64,000 nucleotides of DNA, from positions 1 to 64,000 of the forward strand of contig CANQQV010000010.1 of assembly GCA_947626095.1 (NCBI GenBank). The letters are read 5' to 3'. The notes beneath the pieces were generated by a model. The model made no database searches, was not told the DNA's origin, and was given only the letters and a program-made list of their open reading frames with translations. The translations under genes were made by a program, and so were the position numbers. Each line of letters begins with the position of its first letter. The stretch's first letter is position 1. The stretch is from an uncultured Bacilli bacterium (GTDB taxonomy: Bacteria; Bacillota_I; Bacilli_A; RF39; UBA660). Below, piece after piece: positions 8,441 through 18,210 of this stretch.

Positions 8441-10809
8441 TAGTTTCTTAATTTAGCATTCATTTTGGTTTCTACTTCACTGATTATCTTGTTGAAGATT
8501 TCCATTACTTCATCATCTAATAAAGTCTTAGTATTATCTTTGAAGGTTAGTTTATAAGCAATTGATTTTTTACCTTCTTCAATATTTTCGTATAAGTCAA
8601 AGACTTCAATAGTATCTAGTAAACGACCACCAGCTTTTTTAATTACTGATTTAATATCTTCACTTAAGATGTTGTTATCAACAACGAATGCAACATCTTT
8701 AACTATTTCTGGATACTTAGAAGCTTCTTTATATTTAATAGGTTTGATTGCTTTATTATATAGAGTAGTTAATGATAATTCAGCTACATATATTTCATCT
8801 TTTTTATAATTTGGATGAACACGACCGATAATACCTATTTCATCACGGTCAACTAATACTTTAGCTGCAATACCAGGATGAAGGTCAGTTACATCATTAA
8901 CGGCTTCAAATGTATATCTATTTTTAAATCCTAAGTAATTAAGTAAGTTTTCAACAACACCTTTTAAGCAATAGAAATCACATTTTATAATATTATGTTG
9001 CCATTCATTAGTTAGGTAATTACCTTTCATTAAGATAGCTACTTTAGTATCTTCATTATAATTTATATCGTATGTTTTAGCTATTTCATATAACATAATA
9101 TCTTTAACATGACGAGCTTTATTATAATCATAGACATTTAGTAATGATGGTAATATTGTTTTACGAATTATTGATTTATCAATACTCATTGGATTAGGTA
9201 AAACGATATTTTCTTTGTTTTCATAATTGAAATGGCTAGCCATATCTGGAGAAGTTAAAGTATAAGTTTTAGTTTCGTTAATACCTAAAGTTCTTAATCT
9301 TTTAGAGGTTTCTTTTCTTATTTTTACGTCACCAACATAGACACCTTTTCTTGTAGGTACTAAAGGTAGTGTAGATACTAAGTTTTCATAACCATATAGA
9401 CGACCGATTTCTTCAGCGATATCATTAACATTCGGATCAATATCTAGTCTTCTTCTTGGAATAGTAACAGTAAATGTATCTTTAGTTAATTTATATGGGA
9501 AACCTAAACGATTAAGTTCAGTTTCAACATCTGTATCAGTTAGTTCTAGGCCTAGTAAAGTAGATACTTCTTTAGTTTTAAATTTAACTACTTTTTCAGT
9601 TTTATCTACTTTATCATGAACGGCACGACCACTTAAAACTGTAGCATTAGCATATTTTTCTAGTAAGTAGCAAGCACGATTTAAAGCAGCATCAGTATAT
9701 TCGTATGATAAACCTTTGCCATAACGGATAGAAGCTTCGCTTTTTAAATCTAGACGACTAGATGTATATCTGATACTTACTGAATCAAAGATAGCACTTT
9801 CAATTAAGATATCTTTAGTGGTTTCATCAACATCAGTATTTTCACCACCCATAACACCGGCGATACATACTGGCTTTTTACCATCAGTTATGACGATATC
9901 AGTATCTTTTAAGATTCTTGTTTGACCATCTAAAGTAATTATTTCTTCGTTTTCTTTAGCATTACGAACTAAGATATTATCACCTAGTTTGTCTTTATCA
10001 AAGAAGTGAAGAGGTTGACCATATTCTAACATGACGTAGTTAGAGATATCGACAACATTATTTATTGGACGCATACCAGCAGCAATAAGTCTTTTTTTCA
10101 TGAAGTCAGGTGATTCTTTTATTTCAACACCTTTAACCATTTTTGCTGTATAGTATGGACATTTATCAGTATCAACTTTTAATTTAATATGTTTATTAAC
10201 ATCATCAGATATTTCTTTATAGTTACTTTCTGGTAATGTAACTGGTTTATTTAAGATACTAGCTATTTCATAAGCAAAACCAATGTGATAATAGCAATCG
10301 TTATTACGATGTTTATGAACATCTAATTCATATAAGGTATCATCAGTACCTAAGTAGATATTAGCATCAGTACCTGGTTTTAGATCAGTATCTAATACTT
10401 CAATACCTTTAGCATATGTTTCATCATTTTTTTCTTCTAAACCTAGTTCAAATAAGGCACATATCATACCATTTGATTCTTGACCACGAATTTTACCAGC
10501 TTTGATTTCAAAATCACCAGGTAGGATACAACCAGGTAAAGCTACTAAGACTTTTATACCTTTTTTAACGTTAGGAGCGCCACAAACGATTTGAACTGTT
10601 TTATCACCAACATCTACTAAACATAAATGTAAGTGATCACTATCTGGATGATCGGTACATTCAAGGATTTGACCAATAACTAAGTTTTCAATACGACTAT
10701 CAACGACTTTTTCAACATTAACACCAGCTTTAGTTATTTTAACTGCTAGTTCATGAAGATCTTCGTTTTTGATATCAACGTAATCTTTAACCCAATTTAA
10801 ACTTATCAT
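8440..10809 (-). CDS. pheT: Phenylalanyl-tRNA synthetase, beta subunit
   Basis: 789 residues, full length for bacterial PheT. The N-terminus has the EMAP-type tRNA-binding domain (about residues 40-150, VIGQILECTDHPDSDHLHLC), followed by the B3/B4 editing domain, the B5 domain and the C-terminal ferredoxin-like anticodon-binding domain. It forms the alpha2-beta2 enzyme with PheS, encoded 2 bases upstream. The pair is controlled by the T-box leader at 11871-12090. Confidence 0.96.
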   Translation of the reverse strand: MISLNWVKDYVDIKNEDLHELAVKITKAGVNVEKVVDSRIENLVIGQILECTDHPDSDHLHLCLVDVGDKTVQIVCGAPNVKKGIKVLVALPGCILPGDFEIKAGKIRGQESNGMICALFELGLEEKNDETYAKGIEVLDTDLKPGTDANIYLGTDDTLYELDVHKHRNNDCYYHIGFAYEIASILNKPVTLPESNYKEISDDVNKHIKLKVDTDKCPYYTAKMVKGVEIKESPDFMKKRLIAAGMRPINNVVDISNYVMLEYGQPLHFFDKDKLGDNILVRNAKENEEIITLDGQTRILKDTDIVITDGKKPVCIAGVMGGENTDVDETTKDILIESAIFDSVSIRYTSSRLDLKSEASIRYGKGLSYEYTDAALNRACYLLEKYANATVLSGRAVHDKVDKTEKVVKFKTKEVSTLLGLELTDTDVETELNRLGFPYKLTKDTFTVTIPRRRLDIDPNVNDIAEEIGRLYGYENLVSTLPLVPTRKGVYVGDVKIRKETSKRLRTLGINETKTYTLTSPDMASHFNYENKENIVLPNPMSIDKSIIRKTILPSLLNVYDYNKARHVKDIMLYEIAKTYDINYNEDTKVAILMKGNYLTNEWQHNIIKCDFYCLKGVVENLLNYLGFKNRYTFEAVNDVTDLHPGIAAKVLVDRDEIGIIGRVHPNYKKDEIYVAELSLTTLYNKAIKPIKYKEASKYPEIVKDVAFVVDNNILSEDIKSVIKKAGGRLLDTIEVFDLYENIEEGKKSIAYKLTFKDNTKTLLDDEVMEIFNKIISEVETKMNAKLRN

Positions 10810-10811
10810 TA

Positions 10812-11855
10812 TTACACATCCTTTCTATCAAATGTATCTGTTTCTCGTAAATCTGTTTGATAGAATGTTCTTATATCATTAATACCATATTTAAGCATAG
10901 CAAGACGTTCAGCACCAAAACCGAATGCAAAACCAGACCAAACAGCTGGATCATAACCACAGTTTCTTAAAACATTAGGATGAACCATACCAGCACCACT
11001 TACAGTAATCCAACCAGTATTTTTACATAATGAGCAACCTTTACCTTTACAAACGAAACATGAAATGTCAGTTTCAACTGATGGCTCAGTAAATTGATAA
11101 TAACTAGGTCTAAATCTTGTTTCACAATCTTCACCAAATAATTTTTTAGCAATAGCATCAAAAGTTCCTTTTAAGTCAGATAAACGAATATTTTTATCAA
11201 CTAGTAAACCTTCGATTTGCATAAATTGATGAGAATGAGTAGCATCATCAGCATCACGACGGTATGTCTTACCTGGACAAATCATACGAATAGGCGTATT
11301 ACCACCAGCTTTTAACATTGTTCTTACTTGAACAGGTGATGTTTGACTACGTAATAAAATAGATTCATCTTCGATATAGAAAGTATCTTGCGCATCACGG
11401 GCAGGATGTCCTTTAGGAATATTTAATAATTCAAAGTTATATTTGTCTTCTTCGACTTCAGGACCATCAACGACATCATAACCCATAGACATACATACTT
11501 CTTCAACTTCTTCAATAATCTTTTCTAAGATATTAGGAGCACCTACTTTAATATTAGTAGCTGGTAATGTAACATCTATTTTTTCACTTTCTAATTTTTT
11601 ATTTAGTTCTTCTTCCTCATATTTTTTAATCGTACTATCTATTTTAGAAGTTAATTCTTGTTTTAAATCATTTAATAATTTACCAAAATCTTTCTTTTCT
11701 TCAGGACTTAAATCACGCATATAAGTTGTTAGTTCATTTACTGGTCCTTTTTTACCTAAATATTTAACTTTTAAATCATTAACTTCTTTTAGATTAGTAC
11801 AAGCTTCAAGTTCTTTTAAAGCTTCTTCTTTTAGAGCTTCGACTTTTTCTTTCAT
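10812..11855 (-). CDS. pheS: Phenylalanyl-tRNA synthetase, alpha subunit
   Basis: 347 residues. Catalytic subunit: an N-terminal coiled coil (residues 1-90) that grips tRNA, then the class II core with motif 2 (RRDADDATHSHQFMQIEG) and motif 3 (GFAFGFGAERLAMLKYG). A four-cysteine element (CFVCKGKGCSLCKNTG) in the core could bind zinc; some bacterial PheS proteins have it. Ribosome binding site GGAGGT. First gene of pheST. Confidence 0.96.
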   Translation of the reverse strand: MKEKVEALKEEALKELEACTNLKEVNDLKVKYLGKKGPVNELTTYMRDLSPEEKKDFGKLLNDLKQELTSKIDSTIKKYEEEELNKKLESEKIDVTLPATNIKVGAPNILEKIIEEVEEVCMSMGYDVVDGPEVEEDKYNFELLNIPKGHPARDAQDTFYIEDESILLRSQTSPVQVRTMLKAGGNTPIRMICPGKTYRRDADDATHSHQFMQIEGLLVDKNIRLSDLKGTFDAIAKKLFGEDCETRFRPSYYQFTEPSVETDISCFVCKGKGCSLCKNTGWITVSGAGMVHPNVLRNCGYDPAVWSGFAFGFGAERLAMLKYGINDIRTFYQTDLRETDTFDRKDV

Positions 11856-11870
11856 ATTTTTACCTCCAAT

Positions 11871-12090
11871 AAAAAAAATCTAAAACCAAGGGACGAAATT
11901 ATATTCCGCGGTACCACCCTAATTCTAGAATTCTAGCACTTATTATAGATATAACGCATCTATGTGCGGGTCTAACTCCAACGATGAATTTCATTATATT
12001 ATTTATCTTTAGATGCTTGCAGCCGATGACATCTAATCTCTAATTTAAGAACTTAATATAATTACTAGGTTCGTCTTCTTCGTTTTTCTG
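11871..12090 (-). promoter_or_regulatory. T-box riboswitch leader of pheST
   Basis: The conserved T-box AGGGTGGTACCGCG is at 11907-11920 on the minus strand. It is followed by TTTCGTCCCTTGG and an eight-base T run (11871-11878) that form the terminator. A long stem I lies upstream; a TTC triplet at 11986-11988 in its 3' half fits a Phe specifier codon. Uncharged tRNA-Phe would pair with the leader and allow readthrough. This explains the gene-free stretch between pheS and the next gene. Confidence 0.93.
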
Positions 12091-12096
12091 TTCATT

Positions 12097-12125
12097 ATTT
12101 TAGCACATTTATAATTTTATAGCAA
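12097..12125 (-). promoter_or_regulatory. Promoter of the pheST T-box operon
   Basis: On the minus strand: -35 TTGCTA (12120-12125), 17-nt spacer, extended -10 TGCTAAAAT (-10 hexamer 12097-12102). Confidence 0.75.
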
Positions 12126-12142
12126 ACAAAATGTTTTATTAT

Positions 12143-12168
12143 ATGAAAAAAAGCCTTTTTAAGGCTTA
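12143..12168 (-). terminator. Intrinsic terminator of the 12166-13017 gene
   Basis: On the minus strand: AAGCCTT / AAGGCTT hairpin followed by T residues. The stop codon at 12166-12168 overlaps the stem. Confidence 0.75.
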
Positions 12169-13017
12169 TTTCTTGTTAAATTCAGTAATAATAGTATAAA
12201 TGCTCATTATATTTATTTTGTCTTCTTCTGCGTAGTTATTTAAGATTTTTTCAATTTGGTCTTTTTCTTTTAAATTAGTATTCTTTAATGTTTTTTCAAA
12301 ACCATTAATGGCATTAATAATTGAATCTTTATCACTTACACGATATGGAGATTTAGTCTGCATAATACCATATGAATATTCTCTTCTTAAGATGGCATTG
12401 ATATTTTCTTTAACCTTACGATATGTAGTAGGATTTTTATATTCTTCATTAATCATAATAGCGTAGGTTAAGTTATTAATAGTATTGTTCTTACTTTTAA
12501 TTATTTCGTAATATAAGTTTTTAAATTTAGCATACTGCATAATAACTTTTTCTGATTTTAAAGTTTTCTTTTTAGATTCAACAAGACTTTTTTTGTTCTT
12601 GGTAGACATATTATAAAGACTAGCAAGGTAGATAATAATAAGGAACCAAATAAATCCTTTAACATCTTCAGGATTAGGAATAACAGTATCAACTTTAGAA
12701 ATAAAATAGTTATAAGTAAAGATACTAACGACAATACTTAGTAAGCTTTCGATTAAAAAGGATGATTTGTTGATATCTGTTTCTTCAGAAGTAATATTAG
12801 TAACATAGAAGTTGCGGATGAATATTTCGAAGACAACAATTAAAAAGATATTAGTTTTTAAAACAGGGATTAAAGCCGAGATAATTATAATATAGATAGT
12901 AGGTATTAATAAATGATTAATTAAACGATTTTCTTTTTTATCAAAGTATTTTAAGATAATAGTTAAAGGTATTGTTAGTAGGATTTGAACTATTAAAGTT
13001 ACTAATGTCATACGCAT
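12166..13017 (-). CDS. Membrane protein of unknown function
   Basis: 283 residues. The N-terminal half has about four to five hydrophobic segments (residues 4-22, 32-50, 54-72, 88-108 and 124-141). The C-terminal half is charged, helical and probably cytoplasmic (from about KNKKSLVESKKKTLKSEK). No catalytic motif is visible. It has its own promoter and terminator, so it is a single-gene unit. Family not recognised. Confidence 0.7.
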   Translation of the reverse strand: MRMTLVTLIVQILLTIPLTIILKYFDKKENRLINHLLIPTIYIIIISALIPVLKTNIFLIVVFEIFIRNFYVTNITSEETDINKSSFLIESLLSIVVSIFTYNYFISKVDTVIPNPEDVKGFIWFLIIIYLASLYNMSTKNKKSLVESKKKTLKSEKVIMQYAKFKNLYYEIIKSKNNTINNLTYAIMINEEYKNPTTYRKVKENINAILRREYSYGIMQTKSPYRVSDKDSIINAINGFEKTLKNTNLKEKDQIEKILNNYAEEDKINIMSIYTIITEFNKK

Positions 13018-13034
13018 TCTCCTTATTGGTTGTT

Positions 13035-13063
13035 ATACTACTATAAAGAAGGGGAAAAGTCAA
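13035..13063 (-). promoter_or_regulatory. Promoter of the 12166-13017 gene
   Basis: On the minus strand: -35 TTGACT (13058-13063), 17-nt spacer, -10 TAGTAT (13035-13040). Confidence 0.65.
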
Positions 13064-13065
13064 AT

Positions 13066-13088
13066 AAAAAAGCAGGTATAACCTGCTA
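13066..13088 (-). terminator. Intrinsic terminator of the 13086-13331 gene
   Basis: On the minus strand: AGCAGGT / ACCTGCT stem (13081-13087 and 13071-13077), then six T. The TAG stop codon is part of the stem. Confidence 0.8.
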
Positions 13089-13331
13089 TATTTGTGATTT
13101 TAAGATTCTAGTTAGGATAATAATTAATTCTGGGTCTTTAACACGGTCGACATATGTATCTTGACCGTCAATTATCTCTTCAACGATGGCAACATTAGTT
13201 GGTATTATATCTTTATTTTCATCTACTCCCATAACTAAGAAGTATTTAACGCCTCCATACATAGTTTCATTTAATACTACATATTTTTCATTGTTTTCTA
13301 AACTTATTATAGTATTGGTTCTTAAACTCAT
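13086..13331 (-). CDS. Small beta-rich protein, DUF1292-like
   Basis: 81 residues, mostly short beta strands (NTIISLENNEKYVVLNET, GVKYFLVMGVDENKD). Size and pattern resemble the DUF1292/YrzB family of small Firmicutes proteins, but this is a weak match made by eye. Ribosome binding site AGGAGATG. It lies 39 bases after the coiled-coil gene and probably shares its transcript. Function unknown. Confidence 0.6.
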   Translation of the reverse strand: MSLRTNTIISLENNEKYVVLNETMYGGVKYFLVMGVDENKDIIPTNVAIVEEIIDGQDTYVDRVKDPELIIILTRILKSQI

Positions 13332-13370
13332 AAAATCATCTCCTAACTATTTATCGTTTTTCTCTACTAA

Positions 13371-15209
13371 TTATATATTAGCATTATTTTCTTCTAGTGT
13401 GTCATCAATTTGTTCAGTTTCTTCTTGTTGGACACTTTCTTTAACACTATTATCCTCAGGAATTTGTTCATTTATAACTTCATCAGCTGTTTTTACTTCA
13501 TTAAGCATGTTAAGAAGTTGTTCTGGTTCATCAATATCTGTTGCTTCAATTACTTTAAGGCCACGTTTTTCTTCAGGTTCAAATCTCTCTGGTTCTAAGT
13601 TGGAAATAGGTGCCTTATTAATGATATAAGTGTCATAATCTTTAGGAACCAAAGTTTGGGTTTGATTAATAATATTCATATCGATTGAATCAGTTAGATT
13701 TATTTTTAATTCATCTTCAAGACGACGAACTACATCAATTGGAGTATCAGGGAATTGACGACGATGTTTTAGATCGATAACGGTTTGTGCTAGTTCTTTT
13801 AAGATGTCTTTATCTTTATTTCTTGTGCTAATATCTATTAAACCTGATTTCTTAGTAAGTAATCTATTACGTAAATTAGATATTTCTTTTTGGGCATTTA
13901 AGATATTATTTTTATATTCTTCATAGTCATTTTTGATAATATATGAAGCTTTAGCAATATCTTCAGCTTCGTTTAATCTAAATTGGGTAGCAATTTTTTC
14001 AGCTTCAACAATATCATTACGTTTTTCATCAACTGATACTTTTAAGCTGGCTTTAACACTGATATTAGTATCTGGTGTATCATCGTATGCTTTTTGAAAT
14101 TCAGATAAATCTTTTTTCATTACTGCAATCATATCATTTATTTCTTGTTCATTTAATTTATATTCAAAGTTTTTATCTTGATCAACTAATGATACTTTCT
14201 CTTCTAATTCAGTTAATTCTGTTTGCCATCTATTTATTCTTTTTTCTAAGTAATTTATGCGAACTTTTTCTGGTGTATTAGCTTCTAATATATTATAAGT
14301 TTTTTGATCTATTTCATTGGCAAAAGAATCACGAGCTTGAGTTGCTCTTAGTAATTCTTCTTCTAATTTATTATCATTAGCGACATTAATATATGGTTGA
14401 CGAATAACAATATTTATTAATTCAACAAGATAGCTTTTAGCATTTTCTGGAGCTTCGTCGCTGTTTATGATATCTTTAATTTTAGTTTCTATATATTTAG
14501 GGTTGGCTTGTAATTCTTCTAGACGACTATTTAAGTCAGATATTTTTTCTTCTAATTCATTAATACGTTTAGTATTCTTTTCTTTTTTAGAATGATCAAC
14601 GTAATTATCTTTATTTTCTAAATTAGCTTGAGTTTCAGCAAGTAATTTTTTCTTTTTATCAATTTTTTCTTCTAATTCAATTATTTCGGCGGTTACATCT
14701 TCGATACTTCCTTGAACATTAACATATTCTTCATTTTCTTCGCCTAATTCGATATTAATATCAGATATTTTTCTTGAAGTATCATCAATTAAATTATTAT
14801 ATCTATTTATGGTGTCATTATCTGTGACAGATACAACACGTTCTTGCATACTTAGTATATATTTTTCATAACTGGCCTTAGTTTCTCTAAGTAAGTTAGT
14901 ACTTTCGTAAGCTTTAGCTTCGGCTTCCTTTAGATTATTTAGTTCTTTGTTTTTATCTTTAAGTTCGTTTTTTAAAGTTTGAAGTTGTTTTTTAGTAATT
15001 ATCTCAATATTACGATCAGCCATTTCAGCACTTGAATCGTAACTATCTTCATCTGATAATGAGTTTATATCATTTATTTCTTGTTGATATCCTCTTATTT
15101 TATTATTTATTTCTACTTCTTCAACACGCAAAGATGGACCATCACTTTTGGAACGGCACATTTTAACTAAAACATCTAAATTCCATAAGACCTTTAATTT
15201 ATCGTCCAT
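13371..15209 (-). CDS. Large coiled-coil protein of unknown function
   Basis: 612 residues with no signal peptide or membrane segment. Residues about 25-480 are nearly continuous heptad-type helix rich in Glu, Lys, Asp and Leu (LEEKIDKKKKLLAETQANLE, NELEEKISDLNSRLEELQ). The last 90 residues are acidic and probably disordered (EEKRGLKVIEATDIDEPEQL to the C-terminus). It may be a scaffold or structural protein. I do not recognise a family; SMC-like ATPase ends are absent. It is transcribed from its own promoter, divergently from the gene at 15324. Confidence 0.75.
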   Translation of the reverse strand: MDDKLKVLWNLDVLVKMCRSKSDGPSLRVEEVEINNKIRGYQQEINDINSLSDEDSYDSSAEMADRNIEIITKKQLQTLKNELKDKNKELNNLKEAEAKAYESTNLLRETKASYEKYILSMQERVVSVTDNDTINRYNNLIDDTSRKISDINIELGEENEEYVNVQGSIEDVTAEIIELEEKIDKKKKLLAETQANLENKDNYVDHSKKEKNTKRINELEEKISDLNSRLEELQANPKYIETKIKDIINSDEAPENAKSYLVELINIVIRQPYINVANDNKLEEELLRATQARDSFANEIDQKTYNILEANTPEKVRINYLEKRINRWQTELTELEEKVSLVDQDKNFEYKLNEQEINDMIAVMKKDLSEFQKAYDDTPDTNISVKASLKVSVDEKRNDIVEAEKIATQFRLNEAEDIAKASYIIKNDYEEYKNNILNAQKEISNLRNRLLTKKSGLIDISTRNKDKDILKELAQTVIDLKHRRQFPDTPIDVVRRLEDELKINLTDSIDMNIINQTQTLVPKDYDTYIINKAPISNLEPERFEPEEKRGLKVIEATDIDEPEQLLNMLNEVKTADEVINEQIPEDNSVKESVQQEETEQIDDTLEENNANI

Positions 15210-15241
15210 ATTAATACACCCTTTTATTCTAGTCTAAATAT

Positions 15242-15270
15242 ATTCTAACATAAAGATTGGGTATTTTCAA
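15242..15270 (-). promoter_or_regulatory. Promoter of the coiled-coil gene
   Basis: On the minus strand: -35 TTGAAA (15265-15270), 17-nt spacer, -10 TAGAAT (15242-15247). Confidence 0.7.
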
Positions 15271-15323
15271 TAAAACTATTATTTTATCTTAAGATTCATA
15301 TATTTATTATAGTGAGGTGGTAT

Positions 15324-15668
15324 ATGCGTAATTTTCCACCAAATGTTGATCCTAAAATATCGACTTTAAGTGCAGTTGTAATTGGGTTTGCTTTAATTGA
15401 TCATTTTACGGCGGGAGAGCAGAATGCTCTCGGCAACTGGTTTATTACAGTGGGGCAGATACTTGAAAATAACTCAGCTTTCCAACAAGTCATTGAAAGT
15501 AGAATTCAGGGTTCAACAATTAATATTAATAGTCAAAAATATAAGGAAACAGGGGAACCATATATGGATAATGAAGCTTGGACGGAATCACCTGCAGATA
15601 AGCAATTTAATGACTTAAAAAAGACGGTTGAAATTATGAGAGAAGAATTAGATAAATTAAAGAAATAA
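15324..15668 (+). CDS. Conserved hypothetical protein with C-terminal coiled coil
   Basis: 114 residues. The N-terminal half (PKISTLSAVVIGFALIDHF then GEQNALGNWFITVGQIL) contains one moderately hydrophobic helix, and the last 25 residues form a short coiled coil (LKKTVEIMREELDKLKK). The ATG at 15324 follows GAGGTGG; an in-frame GTG at 15312 is part of that ribosome binding site. It stands alone between the coiled-coil gene and rplQ, where many Firmicutes have the ECF transporter genes. Family not recognised. Confidence 0.7.
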   Translation: MRNFPPNVDPKISTLSAVVIGFALIDHFTAGEQNALGNWFITVGQILENNSAFQQVIESRIQGSTININSQKYKETGEPYMDNEAWTESPADKQFNDLKKTVEIMREELDKLKK

Positions 15669-15692
15669 AAAAAGAACTATTATACTAGTTCT
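15667..15692. terminator. Shared terminator of rplQ and the 15324 gene
   Basis: Stem AGAACTA / TAGTTCT (15673-15679 and 15686-15692). On the minus strand it is followed by seven T and carries the rplQ stop codon in its loop. On the plus strand it follows the 15668 stop, with a weaker T run. Confidence 0.75.
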
Positions 15693-16024
15693 AATTTTAC
15701 AGTTAGAGCATCGTCTCCAACTCTTTCTTTTAATTTTATGATTCTAGTGTATCCACCATTTCTAGTTTCATATTTTTTAGCTAATTCATTGAATACTTTA
15801 TCAACTACTAAAGTATCGTTGTTTAAGAAAGCAAGGGCTTTTCTACGACATACTAAAGTACCTCTTTTGCCATAAGTAATCATACGATCAACAAATTTTC
15901 TTACTTCTTTGGCTCTAGCTTCAGTAGTAACAACAGATTCGTTTAGTATAACATCTTTAGTTAAACTAGCTAAAATACTTCTACGAATGCTTTTTTCTCT
16001 GTTTAATCTTCTATATTTTGCCAT
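15680..16024 (-). CDS. rplQ: Large ribosomal subunit protein bL17
   Basis: 114 residues, normal for bL17 (MAKYRRLNREKSIRRSILAS; the Arg-rich N-terminus contacts 23S rRNA). Last gene of the ribosomal superoperon, 24 bases after rpoA, ending at a terminator. Confidence 0.97.
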   Translation of the reverse strand: MAKYRRLNREKSIRRSILASLTKDVILNESVVTTEARAKEVRKFVDRMITYGKRGTLVCRRKALAFLNNDTLVVDKVFNELAKKYETRNGGYTRIIKLKERVGDDALTVKLELV

Positions 16025-16048
16025 AAGTATTTTACCTCCTATTTATTT

Positions 16049-16993
16049 TTAATCGCGGAACTTAAGTCCCATTTCTTTTACTTTATCAATAACTTCTTTT
16101 AAAGATTTTTTACCTAGATTACGGATCTTAGTAACTTCGACTTCTTTTTTAGAAATTAAATCTTGAACTGTATTAATTCCAGCTCTCTTTAAGCAATTGT
16201 AAGCACGAACTGAGAACTCTATTTCTTCGATTGGTGTTTCTAACGTCTTAGTGATTGTATCTACTTTTTTCTCAGCCATTAAGCCTGAAACATCACTTAT
16301 CGCATTTAAATCTGTGACAATGTTAAAATGTTCTATTAAAATTCTTGCAGATAAAGCCATTGCTTCTTCTGGAGTAATTGATCCGTTTGTATAAACGTTC
16401 ATTATTAATTTATCAAAGTTTTCATTTTGTCCAACACGAGCACTTTCAACTTCATAACTAACTCTTTCAATTGGAGAGTATAATGAATCGATTGCTATAA
16501 CGCCAACTTTATTTTCACCAAATAATTTTTGATTAGCTTTTGAATCAACATAGCCACGACCATTACTTACTGTCATTTCCATATCAAGTTTTCCACCTTT
16601 AACAAGGTTAGCAATTACTAAATCTGGATTAACGATTTCAACATCAGCGTCTCTTTCGATATCACCAGCAGTTACTGCACCTTCTTTGTCGGCATATAAT
16701 CTGATAACTTTGTCTTCTTCAGAATGATTTTTAATTACGATGCTTTTTAAAGCAAGAACGATAGCTGTTACGTCTTCAACAACACCATCTATTTTTTGGA
16801 ATTCATGCATAACACCTTCAATTTTTACTGATGTGATAGCGCTTCCTGGTAATGAAGATAACATAACTCTTCTTAATGCGTTTCCGATAGTTGTACCAAA
16901 ACCTCTTTCAAGTGGTTCTAATTCAAATTTTCCATAGTGATTGCTCTCTATGTATTCAGTAATTTTGTATTCTGGTTTTTCAAATCTTAACAT
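16049..16993 (-). CDS. rpoA: RNA polymerase subunit alpha
   Basis: 314 residues. The N-terminal dimerisation domain contains FGTTIGNALRRVMLSSLPG; the C-terminal domain (from about residue 245) has the helix-hairpin-helix IRNLGKKSLKEVIDKVKEMG that binds UP elements and activators. It starts RNA polymerase assembly. Conserved place between rpsK and rplQ. Confidence 0.98.
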   Translation of the reverse strand: MLRFEKPEYKITEYIESNHYGKFELEPLERGFGTTIGNALRRVMLSSLPGSAITSVKIEGVMHEFQKIDGVVEDVTAIVLALKSIVIKNHSEEDKVIRLYADKEGAVTAGDIERDADVEIVNPDLVIANLVKGGKLDMEMTVSNGRGYVDSKANQKLFGENKVGVIAIDSLYSPIERVSYEVESARVGQNENFDKLIMNVYTNGSITPEEAMALSARILIEHFNIVTDLNAISDVSGLMAEKKVDTITKTLETPIEEIEFSVRAYNCLKRAGINTVQDLISKKEVEVTKIRNLGKKSLKEVIDKVKEMGLKFRD

Positions 16994-17020
16994 ATCCCTA
17001 AGTTCCCTTCTTTCACTTTA

Positions 17021-17404
17021 TTAATTTCTTGGACGTTTTGGTGGACGACATCCGTTATGTGGAACTGGAGTAACGTCATTAATAGTTGTAATTTCTAGTC
17101 CTGCAGTTTGTAATGAACGAATAGCGTTTTCACGTCCTGCACCTAAACCTTTAACAAATACTTCTACTTTTCTAACTCCGTTATCCATTGCAGCTTTAGC
17201 AGCAGCTTCAGCGCTCATACCAGCAGCAAATGGAGTTTTCTTTTTACTTCCTTTATATCCAATAGTACCAGCAGAAGCCCAACTGATAACATTACCATCT
17301 TTATCTGAAATTGTTACAACAGTATTGTTATATGTTGAATGAATATGAGCTTGTGCTTCTGGTATATTCTTTTTAACTTTTCTTTTTCTTCTATTGTAAG
17401 CCAT
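17021..17404 (-). CDS. rpsK: Small ribosomal subunit protein uS11
   Basis: 127 residues with the uS11 signature [18 protein letters not shown] at the C-terminus. Part of the platform of the 30S subunit. Between rpsM and rpoA, as usual. Confidence 0.98.
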   Translation of the reverse strand: MAYNRRKRKVKKNIPEAQAHIHSTYNNTVVTISDKDGNVISWASAGTIGYKGSKKKTPFAAGMSAEAAAKAAMDNGVRKVEVFVKGLGAGRENAIRSLQTAGLEITTINDVTPVPHNGCRPPKRPRN

Positions 17405-17425
17405 AATCTTTTAACCTCCTATTTA

Positions 17426-17800
17426 TTATTTAGTAGCTTTCTTCTTGTTAGCAACTACTTTACCTTTACCTTTTCTTGTACGAGCATTTCTTGAAGTTCT
17501 TTGGCCATGTACTGGAAGACCTTTTTTATGTCTTGTACCTTGGTAACTATTAATTTCCATTTTGTTTTTAATGTTCATTTGAACTTCACGACGAAGATCA
17601 CCTTCAACCATATGTTTTTCTACTTCTTTACGAAGAGCAGTAATTTCATCTTCAGTTAAATCTTTGATTTTTTTATCTCTTGCTACTTTAGCAGCATCAC
17701 AAATTTGGTTAGCTAAACTTCTACCGATACCATAAATAGCAGTTAATCCTATACAAGTATGTTTTTCACCTGGTAATTCAATATTTTTAATACGTGCCAT
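17426..17800 (-). CDS. rpsM: Small ribosomal subunit protein uS13
   Basis: 124 residues: helix-two-turns-helix N-terminal part ([20 protein letters not shown]) and a basic tail ([16 protein letters not shown]) that reaches tRNA in the A and P sites. Head of the 30S subunit. 13 bases after rpmJ. Confidence 0.98.
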   Translation of the reverse strand: MARIKNIELPGEKHTCIGLTAIYGIGRSLANQICDAAKVARDKKIKDLTEDEITALRKEVEKHMVEGDLRREVQMNIKNKMEINSYQGTRHKKGLPVHGQRTSRNARTRKGKGKVVANKKKATK

Positions 17801-17813
17801 AATTTACCTCCTA

Positions 17814-17927
17814 TTAGCCTTGTTTTTGTTTGTGTTTTGGATTTTCACAAATAACCATTATTTTTCCTTTTCTTTTTATAATTTTGCATTTAGCACAAAT
17901 TTTTTTAACTGATGGTCTAACTTTCAT
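17814..17927 (-). CDS. rpmJ: Large ribosomal subunit protein bL36
   Basis: 37 residues ([20 protein letters not shown] start; ends PKHKQKQG). The zinc-binding set is intact (CAKC, a later Cys in VICENPKH and the His of that segment). Ribosome binding site GGAGGTACAATT. Between infA and rpsM, as in other Firmicutes. Confidence 0.96.
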   Translation of the reverse strand: MKVRPSVKKICAKCKIIKRKGKIMVICENPKHKQKQG

Positions 17928-17941
17928 AATTGTACCTCCAT

Positions 17942-18160
17942 TTATTTTTTATTCCATATAATACGCCCACGTGTTAAATCATAAGGCGACAATTCGATAG
18001 TGACTGTATCACCTGGTAAGATACGAATCATATTAACGCGCATTTTACCAGAAACGTAGGCCTCTACAGTATGTCCATTAGGTAATTCAACGATTGGAGT
18101 TCCACCTTTAAGGATCTCAACAACTTTACCTTCTACTTCTATTTTTTCTTCTTTAGCCAT
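17942..18160 (-). CDS. infA: Translation initiation factor IF-1
   Basis: 72 residues, a single S1-type OB fold ([20 protein letters not shown], then [20 protein letters not shown]). It occupies the A site during initiation. It follows adk directly; the map gene usually found between them is absent. Confidence 0.97.
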   Translation of the reverse strand: MAKEEKIEVEGKVVEILKGGTPIVELPNGHTVEAYVSGKMRVNMIRILPGDTVTIELSPYDLTRGRIIWNKK

Positions 18161-18210
18161 TTTATATCTCCATAACTATATTCGAGTGTATTTGAGATGT
18201 GAATAACAAA

